A DNA stretch of 64,000 bases from Acholoe squamosa (lineage: Eukaryota > Annelida > Polychaeta > Phyllodocida > Polynoidae), in the NCBI GenBank assembly GCA_949317995.1, contig OX439050.1, positions 17,438,061 to 17,502,060 of the forward strand. Reading direction: 5' to 3'. A program made the translations under genes and the position numbers. Under the pieces are notes generated by a model. That model saw only the letters and a program-made list of their open reading frames with translations, was not told the origin of the DNA and made no database searches. Positions within the stretch are counted from its first letter, which is position 1. The number at the start of each line of letters is the position of its first letter. Shown here piece after piece: positions 50,001-62,000 of this stretch.

Positions 50001-53000
50001 CGTCATATGCAAGCTTTTGGCGTTGGAAAAGACCTGTGTGGGGCAAATATGGATCTTAGCCTTAGAAGCAGATGGCTTTTGCCTCAAATATCTTCCGCCT
50101 GAAGTGAACAACTGAAAACATTCTATATGGGCTTCCATTAACTATAGCTCACATAGCCATTATCAGCTGGGGGCCGCCATTAGACCCCGACTCCACTATG
50201 ACTAACCATTTCAGCCCCCGACTCCGCAGTTTATGCCAGGGGTGCCTCAGGCTCGCCCTCTCCAGCCCGTCACACTACAACTGAGTATCAATAGACGCTG
50301 GCCGAGGCTATTGAACTGAGTATCAATAGACGCTGGCCGAGGCTGGGGGTGCCTCCCATTGGTCAATAATACAATAGCCATGTGCCGTATAGTATGAGGT
50401 CGCACATCTGAGACTATTGGGTCATGTAATGTAGGCTATTATGCCCTAAATCAATGTTCAAGAAGCCGATTTGTAGCCTTTAAAGGTGACTCTCAAATAT
50501 GCTTGGATGGTCCGATGAGGAGACTTAGCAGGAAAAAGGGAACCGCCGAAAAAAAGAAAATTATGATTTCACTGATGGCGGCTCATTACACGAATAACAG
50601 GGTTTCACTGTCCCATTATGAAGGGCCTCGTTTTTGGGTCCTAACCTGTTTGAGAGTATTTACGGATCTGTAGACTGAAATCCCTCGATCCCCACTCCCA
50701 CTTCCCCCTCAATCCCTTTCTCACCCACCCAATCCATGATCCTTCCCTACAAAGTGAGCCAGCCTCTTTTTAAGACGTAGTCAATTTCAGTGACGGCTTC
50801 TTTCTTAAACCGAGCCATTAAGAGCCGTCTCACTATAAGAAGATAGGTTTTGCCCATTATGTTTTTCGCTTAACCTTATCAGCCCACAGCTTTTAGTGGA
50901 CCAGTTGGCTCAGTACATAGCAATATCTTAAAAGAATATAACACTACAGTAAACACCAGCTTATATGGCGCACCTCACGTAAAAGGTGCACCCCAACTTC
51001 ATAGAAACGTATAAGGCGCCCATGGGACTTGATTCTGACCAGATTAGCACTGTTCTATAGTGTGGCAATTGATATCCCCGCTTATAAGCCCCCAAGCTTT
51101 GGCTACACTGTCAGCCCGGCACACCAGTTTTACAGTGGATAGCTTATTATTCGGGACCACACTGGTAGTTGATGTTAGTGCACACCTATTGACGTGATTT
51201 GGGTTCTAGTGTATACATGTACTACGGTGGTATGTACTGCCCATTTACAATTGGGGCTGAGAGTGTAGGCGTCCTAAGGCATGGCTTATAGGCGAGGAAT
51301 TCCGGTACTATTGTGGCAGAACTTTATGTGTATGAGCAACATTATAAATTCTTCACAGTCCTTAGTACCAGTGGTGCATGAAATGTTGTAGTGTGTTTTG
51401 TGTAGGTTTATAATGGCATCATCAGCGTAGCAATGCCTGATATTCCCATTAGAACAGATCGAGACTCAAAAAACAACCCCGTTCTCTTCACACTCTCTGC
51501 TGCATATGCCTATTGTGTGCCTCTAGATAATCCATCTGGAGCTGTATGGTACAGTTAAGGTTATTGTCCTTAGTCGTCATGATGCACCAATGCAGTAGGC
51601 TACTGGCGAGGTGCATCATGTCAACGATTCAGCAGTGTATCAACCCAGGATGGTCGCCATGATGCATGAAAGAGCGGCCTTAGCAAGAAAACCATGCGAT
51701 CCTGAAAAGGGCTTGGACCGACTTTTGGGTGATTGAATTTGAAGTTGGTGATAGAATGCCTTTAAAAACGAACACTTGTGAACTATGACCAAAGAGAAAC
51801 AGTAATCTTTGTGAAACAAATTGTCAATCTGGCCGACTGTTAACCTCCCATTACACAGGGGAATGTTCCATCAAAGGAAAGTTGTGATGGAAATGAAAGA
51901 AGACATCAGAGCCCAGACAAATGTGTCATAACTATGGATCCGAGAGATAATCCAGTGCTTAGGGCTTAGTATTACATGTATCTTACTCAGGCTTTTAACG
52001 TTATGAAGAAATGTAATTCATCACTTTTTATCGAAAGCTCTCATTTTAATTGCAAGCTACAACACTTGCTCTAGAGGAGTCCGTCTTTATAGGTCTAGTG
52101 TCCTTGAAAAGACATGACGACCCAACATTGGGAGAGTGCTCTTGCCCGGGGCTCTTGCACACTGTACCTCATAAAACTGAACAGCGAACCACCATAATCA
52201 TATTCATATTGCACTGATGTAGTGTATAGCTTCTACGATGCAGCCCCAGGTGGCAATAGGGGGAAAATAACAAAGGATCTCTGGCAACTCTGGGGCAAGT
52301 ATTTTGCTGTTATTTTCACCCTTTTTTTTGTTTTACAGTGTACAGGTTATTTCACAAAATTGATAATTGAATAGATATGTATCGGCCAGAAGCGGTGGGG
52401 ATAAAGGAACTTAGAAGAAATTTGATAACAATTTGTTTTCTACAACACAAGCTGGCTCAATGCACGTAGAGATATGCTATACATGTAGCACTAGTGGCAC
52501 CAGAAGATTGTATCAGTACTACCATAGTAAAGTAATGGACTAATAGCACCCCACCTCACACCCCCATCTACTACTCCCTGAGTGGGACCCTCTTTAAGGC
52601 AGACGCCAGCAAGAGCTTTTTTTCTCCCACTGCCTCACGTTTGTGGCGAGAAGGCACGAGATAACGGGAATTGGTGCTGCCAGAACCAATCACCACATGA
52701 CGTCACATGACCGCCGGATTGCAGCCACGCACGGCAACAATCTGCGCGCGCAGATCCACATCCTTCTGATTTAATCAGGATCGTTGGTAAATTTGATCAG
52801 CCTCTTCCACCACTGCCAGCCCCACCTCCTCCAACACACCATCTAGCCCAAAAGGTTTCTTCCCATCCACTCACCCATCCACCATCTCCCCCTATCTGAA
52901 CTAGCTCTTAGCTACCAGTATGCAGGATCTCCATGGATGTGTCCTAGACCTGAGGCAGTGAATTGAACGCCCGGGGGTTATCATGCCTTCAGGGTTTTCC

Positions 53001-56000
53001 ATGATTTCCAGTTCCAAAGACCTATACATTCTTAGAGAAAAAAAAGGAACTATACTTTGGGCGTTTTAATTACGTATTTCAGGGAGCTGAAGAAAGATGT
53101 CACATTTGCAGTTTGTACATGCATGATGTCAATTGAACTAGGTCTTTCTCAACACCTGGGTACAAGTAAGGCGTCTGACCCCCACCCACCGACCCACTGC
53201 CGCCCCTATGCAGACCAATATTGAGTTTCTAAGGTAATTCAGTGGGAGCCCTTATAACGGAATAACCCATCCCCATCCTTACCCATAACCACATTTGTGA
53301 GACGCCGGGATAGTTCTTACTATATTCCTCAAAATGTCATTTATTTGTGTCTTGTGCTTTTGGGTGGGAGGTGGAAGCACAGTGTGGGCAGGGGACTTCC
53401 AGTTCCAAGTGTTCATGGGAAACTTGACGGATTGAGGCACATGCGCAGAACTTTGCAAGCCATTTCATTTGCCCTTATATGCCAATTCTAGTATAGAATT
53501 GGCGCCCAGGCATCAATATCTACTATTATATGTTTCCCATCCCATGTCTACATAGCCCAACGTTCACCCTATTCCACCTGGTCCAACTTAATACGAAAAT
53601 CCCATATCCAAAAACGATGTTTATAGGGCCCTAGTATATATTAAGCGTACATGCCATTGTCTCTCTCTTTTTCTTTTTATTCAGAGGCTACCCAACAGTG
53701 TATGTATTGTATGCGTAAGAGTACGGTACAGTGACCTAGTCCAAATCTGCCCTATTATAGCCATAGACTATGAGTATATGTGATTGTGTGACAAGAGACA
53801 GTAGCTAGGATAGACACTGGTGGGAAGGGGGGGGGGGGTGCAGGGTATAGGACTTGGGCCCTATATACATGTATTGGCATTGTAGGGTGGGATGGGGTGG
53901 GGTATAATTGGCCTACATGTCAACATCCATGGCTATTCATCTTCCTTAACCAAAGAGCACAGCTTGTTGGAGGCACTACTTGTTCCATCAAAATCAGATT
54001 TGTTTCTATTATCGCCCACCGACAATTGACCCCTAAATACCCACTGATGGAGGTCAAGGTCATTGTGGGCCCGGCCGATCGGCCAAAATGGCGGCGTTTT
54101 GGGGGTCATGTGACCAGTTTATGTGATATGATAGGGCGTATTAATCACGTGACATGGGAACAGTATGACGGAGGGGCACTACGTCATATATCAGAAGCCT
54201 GAGAAGGGGCTTAGTTTGACATGCTGTCGGTAGGGGAGACACATGTTCATGTACATACATGTCATATCAATAAAGTGATCCTAGCTAGTAAGTAAGGGAA
54301 CGCATGCTCTATTTTTACGACATAACATATTATCTATATCAGTGTCGTAAATCACGACGAAAGAAATTAATGCTCATGTGAATGTCTATGGGTTGTGGCC
54401 TGCATATTGGTAGGCCTATTGGCCTCTATAAGCTGCCGTGTGCTAAGACATACTACATGTACTCACACTTTTATAGAATAGGAGACAGGCACTAATTCAA
54501 AGTCAGCTCTTTATGCACTGATTAGGACCTATTTTCAAAGACTTCTCTCGGGCTTCCCTAGCCCACTTAAAATCGTCTATTTCTCCTCTTTCTTATCCCC
54601 TCAGGATGTGTGTGGTGCACATATGCGCGGGCATCGACACATTCCTCTGTGAAATTGTGTAATGTAGTTCTCGCCATGAATATGACCTCAGCTGTCGAGA
54701 TGGCCTTAAACATCTATTACTCACTCACTCACTCACTCACTCACTCACTCACTCACTCACTCACTCACTCACTCACTCAAAGACTTCTCTGCAACACTGG
54801 TTATTCAGGGGCCTCCCATATTTGAGATGATAACCATCTATAGGTGCTACAAAATGTATCTTAGACTAGTGGCCACAAGAAAATAAAAGTTCAGGTTCAA
54901 ATCAACAATGATTATTGATCATTGATTAACTTTTAGTAGTGACGTTTTAATGACAATTTTAGCATCCGCTGGCTGCTGGGATAGTGACCCATAAATTTGC
55001 AGTCGAGTAAGCAATCAGGTTTTCAGAGCAGTTACATACAATGTTTTCACCCCATAGTGAATATGTGAGTACATGCACACGTCCTTCCTTCTCTGACACA
55101 CATCTCCTGTACATGTGTGCAGTATGGTCATACACAGGACAGCATGTACATACATGGATACATGTTTTCTCTCTGGTGGGAGGGGGTTCTCAGCTATACC
55201 CCAAACTATAGAGGAATCCATAGAGACTATTTAGTGCTTTTGTATGATAGGGGCTGGACATTTCACAGGGGAGGTGACTTCATTTACATCTGTAAGCTAT
55301 TTGCGTAACAACATGTGCGCAATAAAGTAATATAAGTATTTCTAAGAGAATAATTCCTCAATACGCTGTCAAATTTAGGGAAATGTTAAATATAATTCAG
55401 GCTAATATTTCATTATCAAATTTCTGTGTAGAAACATACCTTGATGTGTTTTATAGAAAAGTAAAAAAAACGACTGGACTCTTTCCTCCCTCGAAGGGAG
55501 GTTATTGGAACTAGACGAAGTTCTCCCAACCCCCATGCACACACACACGCCTAGGCAAACAGGACCCTGACTTAGCTCCTGCCCAATATTGGCTGAAATG
55601 TTACCCTTCAGACAAGTCACGTGACCAGATGACCAATAGGGCGGCTCAAGGTATTGATCGCAAGAGGCTACAAAATGTTGACTGGTCAGAGATTTCAGCG
55701 CCCTGGGATTTATTTTACCCACACTCCATCCCTAGTGCCAAGATATCATAAGACCCCCGAAATGGCCAAAACATAATCAGCAATGAATGATTTAAATCCA
55801 CATTGAAGCAAATCTGGTCTGGAGGCTCAGATGCTCCAATTTCTTCATTTGCAGACTAGATTTATAGGAGGATGGCATGCCACATGAGTTTTGTAATTCA
55901 TATATTGTAGACTTGGTTTAGAGAGATATGACTTTACTAAGCCATGAATGAATACAAAGTGATCTGAACTGTGGCATATGCCATTCAAAATTTAAGGTAA

Positions 56001-59000
56001 AACAAACGGTTTAAACCTCATGTCCACTGAGTTGTTCATTACTAATTTAGTGCACCAAACAGATTTTCTAACGCACTAAGATCGCACTAAGGTGTGTTTT
56101 CCCCCAGTAGCCCTTAGTACCAATTGATCTATGGATAGAATTATAACGGAATGTAAATTCAATATCATTCTGACCAAGCCCAGTGCCAGGAGCCATGGGA
56201 AGGGTACCAGGTGTGTGTCTGTGTGTGTGTGAGGGGGGGGGGGGTGACATGTGGGGCAAACAGGCATTGATCCTAACATGGCTGTAGTAGTTAGATACTG
56301 GATGCTGGAGAAGATGGCGGTTGGTAGGGGTTGGGTTGGTTTGGTTGATTTTACCTACACTAATAGTACTTAAAAGTTAGCAGAGTTTCTGGGGTTTTCG
56401 GACATTAAAGTTCTTAAAAGTTTTTTCCCTGTAGGAATGTTGATACGACTAGGAGTGTGTAGTCTTAGCCTGTTAAGAAATAGCCTCCTTGTGTTTAGGT
56501 TATTTTTTCACTGTAGCTAGTTACTAGACTGGTCAAAAATGTCACCCATGTGCGCCTTATATGTCTGGCATGTGTACTCAGGGTGCGCCGCCTACGAGTA
56601 CGAGACAAAATACATGTAAGATTTTAGTCTTCTGCCCAGGTAAAGGTTAGATGGGGAATGGGCGGAAATAGGTGAAGGTCAAACTGTCAGCAATGCACAG
56701 ATATCCCATGATCCCCTACACAGGAAGTGTGAAGACTCCCTTACTTCCGGCACCGATCCTTCCTACAATGGCCACCAGGGGTCAGCCTGATGAGTCACGT
56801 GATGGTCGATACCAATCAAGTTACTATTAACACATTTCAATCAGGGGGTGGGAGGGGGTAGATAGGTCAATATGGGGGTCGATATTGGGTGGGGAATGTC
56901 GGCATCAGGATGCACCTGTCTCGATGTGTGTGTGTGTGGGGGGGGGGGTGGCTCCTTAGAGATGGTACAGAGATGTGACAGCTACAGTCTCAAGATTTGC
57001 TTCATTTGGTTGTATGATGCAAGGATGGTGAGTTACTCACAGAAGCTGCTACAGAGTATCCTGACAATCCTCCCGGGCAATCCTTCAGGCGTAGATCAAG
57101 ATCCAAATGGGATAAGAGGCATTTGTAGGTTTAGTTTCGCTTTAGGAAAGATTCTGGGGGAGAGGATGTCGCAAGGGTATTGCAAAATACCGAGTTATGA
57201 TCCCGGGGTCATCATGATATTCAAGACTTTGAGGGAAGGTGGAAATTGAAGATCTTTTAAATCATGTGCATTTGCCAGTAATTATGAATTTAGAAAGGAG
57301 TCTTTTGAGCATTTTGATGCTGAGCTATCACATCTATATAGAACATGGTTCCCAGCTGAGTGTCTTGTATTTTGAGATGAGAAATCTTTATGATCTTCAC
57401 TCACAATGAGATGTAATGTCCATGTACCATACAACTCTAGTTGCCGGCATGACAGACAGGGGGCAGCACTTGACGGAATCCAATCCACATCAGTTTTCAA
57501 TCCCACACTTGACTCCTAAAGGTATTCTGTGTATGTGACGGAGGGGGGGGGGGAGTCAGAGGGCTCCCCCCCTCACACACATACATACAGAAGGTAACAA
57601 GTGTATAAGCCTCAGATCGGGACTACAAATATCACATACCATACGGGGATTACTGCGCTCAGCCTTGTCACAACAACCGCCGCCTCGTGTCAATGGGCAA
57701 GAAAAACACTGCACGATGAGGTTGGTTTAGCGACATGGAACCCCCCCCCCCCACCTTGCTGCCCCCCCCCCCTTCCCCCAACGTGATTCTTGAGCCGAAC
57801 ACTGATATTTGGCATACCTGGTGTGCACACCCAACACCACTCACACAAACTATCTAACATCAAATCTAGATGTATCATAAAGAACCCATCCTGTTCAGTT
57901 CACTATTTTTTCTATGAATATGGGAGAAGGATATATAGGAGCCTAGACCTATACCTAGTGGGTCCACCATTTTGAATTTCGCTGGTTATACCAAAGGTGG
58001 CAATACACACTGATAAGGCATTGTCATGATGGGTACTTTGTCCCTAGAAGTGGATGTTATCCAGGGACATGCTGGTTGTCATCTTATCAGCTTATCAATG
58101 CATGTCGCCAGAACCAGCTCCACTCCCGCCTACACCCACTAGAGGAGAGATCAACACATTTAGTTCAAAAGGCCTGGGCTAAAAGTAGGCAGACAAGGGT
58201 TTAAGAGTTGGGAATTTAGATGAGATCTTTCCTAGCTCTCAGCTGACCCCCCTCTCAGTCTGTGTGTGTGTGTTGGGGGGGGGGATCTGTGTTTTTGTAT
58301 CATTACTCCCTAATCCTTAGACTGATTGAAGGTGAGAGGTGTTTGTAAAAGAACACAAAACCTGACCTACAGAGGCACAGTGTGGGTGAGATGTGACCTG
58401 TATAGGTAGTAAGGGCCCCATGGACGGAGGGGGGGGGGGTCTAGGTCTAACCCTTTAAAGACAGAATGGTACAATTATGCATTGTTGAATAATTGTGAAT
58501 ATGATATCAATTTGGAACTGTGTTATTTATTCACTATTTATATATGACAAGTGTTATTGAAGCCACATTTGATGAGTGCTTATTATAGAAGCATTTCAAG
58601 GCTCTCCTTATTCAAACCCAGGCACTTAAACACGATAGCATGTTCTGCCCTTTGTCATTATGATGCATGAATGTAGCCCTTGTGAGTGTTGATAATTATA
58701 CTGACCAGGGCTACATTCATTATGATGCATGAATGTAGCCCCTGTGAGCATTGGTATACTGACCAGGGCTACATTCATTATGATGCATGAATGTAGCCCC
58801 TGTGAGTGTTAGTAACTGACCAGGGCTACATTCATTATGATGCATGAATGTAGCCCTTGTGAGTGTTGATAATTATACTGTCCAGGGCTACATTCATGCA
58901 TAGTGTTAGACGACAATACAGAGTTGATGCACTCTCTGAAGGTTGACATGATACTCCAATGCAGTGCTGGATAGTAAACTCACCAGCAAGTGTTGGATCA

Positions 59001-62000
59001 AGAAAAACAGTCTGTAGTGTCCAGGAAACCCTCAAATGGTTAATCAGAGTGGTAGATTGTAGCTATAAGTGATTATGGCTTTATTTATTGTTAGGCTTAA
59101 CACCACATCCAGGCTGACTTGTAGACCACCTGGGCTCCTGTGCACACCCGGGAACACCTGTAGGTGCACAGTGTAGGCTGTTAGTAGTTTGGGTAGAAAT
59201 CTCTATCAGCTTCACCCCCAGGTTGCATTATTTTGTAAGGCTTCTGTAGGAAGCAAATATGTAGTAAAAGCTACCCAGGGATGCAATGTTTGGGAAAGGT
59301 CTGAATACACTTACAAATAACTTATAGACACCCGGTTGAGAATGAAAGAGGGATGGGAGTAGGGAAATGTGAATGATGAAAAATTTGGAAAGATGTTTCA
59401 ATAATGGTGAGAAATTTGGGTGCCAAAGATGCCAAAGCTAATCTACCAACGATCAATGCTTATCAGATTACTAGCACAGCACCCCAGCTGTATTCTTAAA
59501 CATAAGAATCCCAGGAAGAAAGTATTGATATCTTGGTTGACTTTATGGATTAACACATGCTTACATATTAAACCCACCCTATGTTTTCTGTGTATTACAG
59601 CATGTCCTGCAGTAAAAATAATCCACATATAATTTTTTGTGTATTACAGCGTGTCCTGCAGGCAAGTACAAATGGCACACAGGTAGTTACGCGTGTCGTG
59701 CATGTCCTGACCACAGTACGGCCCCTAATAACGGCTCTGTAGAATGTCTCTGTGTGGATGGATATTATAGGAACGTCAAGGACGATAAGTCACTCAGGTG
59801 TACAAGTAAGTAGAAGTTATATACACTGGGTATTTGTTTGAAGAATATGATTTTTTTTTTCAATTTTTTTCACACCTCATCCCTCAATTCTCAACAAAAA
59901 TTGCCCCTATGAAAAGTACAAAACCCAAAAATTTAAGATTGCATCCGTGTAAGTTTTTCCACTATATCTGAAGAGACTCCACAGAGATCACTTTTCAAAT
60001 TAATGATATTATGGTCTTAATTCAAAGTGAAATAAGCCTGTTGAATTCATTTTAGATTAAATAATCTTTCTATATAGAAAGAAATGCATGCAATCTTCCT
60101 TTTTAGAAACAAATACTCTTCTTATTTCACTAGTCACTTATTCATCACATTCACATTTCCCCCTCTCCCCTACCAGAGCCTCCGTCAGAGATCAGAAACC
60201 TGAATGTGACGTTCGTGGATCAGACCATGGTGAACCTGTCATGGGAGCACCCAGCAGACCTGGGCGGACGGAGGGATATCTCCTACAAGATAGCATGTAT
60301 GGGGTGTCCACCTACTGTTATCTACAGACCAGCACAGACGGGCTTCAACACCACAAAGTAAGGCGAAATTATAACTATAGGCGTCTTTTTAACGTGTTTA
60401 GTTATGACTGTATAGCTCGCTATATCATATTTAAAATTCCAGACTTGAGCCCCTGGTTCCTGAAGTATAGCGTTAGAAAGCGTTTGATAAACCGCGACCA
60501 ATGTCCAAGTGACATGATCATGAGCATCTGAAAATGGCCTACAGTAGGCATGGAACACCAGCCCAAATACATGTATGTTCTTACCTGGAAATGTCCGGCA
60601 TTGTCCCGTTGGGACATTAATTCTAAGGCCTCTGCTCGTTGTTGGGACTTTAAAATTTTATTGACATCACATAGATCTCTTGGTGAATAATCATAACATA
60701 ATAATAATAATATTATAGGTCCTTCATCATGAGGCCCATTGTAGGGATATTGTAGAGCTACACTTTCTCCATGTAACCTTATCTAACCCCTGTGTTCCGC
60801 CCCACACAGAGCGTCCCTACTGGGACTAAGTACGAGCACCAAGTACAAGATCATAGTAACGGCAGAGAACGGCGTCACGGCACAGAGTAATATCGTCAGG
60901 TCGGCGTCCGTCGTCGTCACCACAGAGGCCGCAGGTGAGTGGATTTAACCTTAAAATGAGGGCATCATGCCCATTGGGTGGCATGATGAACCAATGAAGA
61001 GAGTCACCAGCACTTCATTGGTGCATCATGCGGACCGTCCGGGGAGTGTATCTACCCTGTATGTTGCAGTTAGTCGCTAGGTCTGCATCCATGCATCATG
61101 ACGACCAATGAGCATGATACTTTTAATGAAATGGCATCATATTATGACCTAAACCTTTAACGGAACGCATAATGCTGTAATGCTTCATGCTCTTTTGTTG
61201 TCATGAGGCATCATATGAGTAACTAGCCTTGTGTGAGTGAGTGAGTGAGTGAGTGAGTGAGTGTGTGAGTACCAGTAATAGATGTTTAATGCCATTTCGA
61301 CAGCGAAGGTCATATTCATGGCAAGAACTACATTACAATTTCCCAGGGGAATGTGTCAGTGCCCACGCATATGTGCACTACACACATCCCGAGGTGATAG
61401 GAAAGAGGAGAAATAGACCCTTTTAAGTGGGCTAGGGAAGCCTGAAATCGCCTTGACAGCGACATGCAAGACCAATAAGACCAGTTTTAAAGTACCATTT
61501 CTCTATACTACTTACACCAAATGAGGAATCATTGGTAACAAGGCATGCTTAGCTTTTTCTAATCGGCAAAACTTTGACAGAGATCTCACTATTGTATCAA
61601 ACATAGTAAAAGAAAGAACACATCATTTGGGCTCATTCAAACTGGTCTTTGTAGATGCAGAATTCCTAAGGGATCCGATGTACTCTGAGATGCATGGAAG
61701 CGATATTCATTGCAGCATGGAGTGGGGATAGTTCAGACCTGCCACCTAGTGTCTAACTTTAGAACTATCCATCATGTCATCATAGTGGCGCCCTCTTTGT
61801 TCAAATACTGGAAGTAGCTTGCTGGAATAAAAGAAACCTAGAAGTGCAACTATGTCCTCTTGTTATGACATGATAAGACCTGTGATAATTCGCCTGCCTT
61901 TTAACATAGTTTCTCAAAATATGGCTTTTGATTTTTATACTTCACCACAATTATTAACCGATTAACCCCCTTTACAGTGCCAACACAAGTGCGGAATCTA

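Larger units (their letters stand above)
48074..59649 (+). other. Eph large intron (11.6 kb)
   Basis: Between the ligand-binding and EGF-like exons the intron holds the 344-bp TIR element, the CpG island at 49.6-50.1 kb, D, A, B, SINE-like and C repeats, CTCF-like CCACCAGGGGTCA near 56772, several TCACGTGA sites (54145, 55617, 56795) and the hairpin array. No nested gene is recognised. Confidence 0.7.

Noticed and set aside
54720..54779. Stand-alone (TCAC)n microsatellite
   Set aside because: The 13-bp flanking direct repeats and the second copy show that it is the tail of a retroposon.
58656..58900. CRISPR-like spaced repeats
   Set aside because: Units are adjoining hairpins with no unique spacers, inside a transposon in animal DNA.
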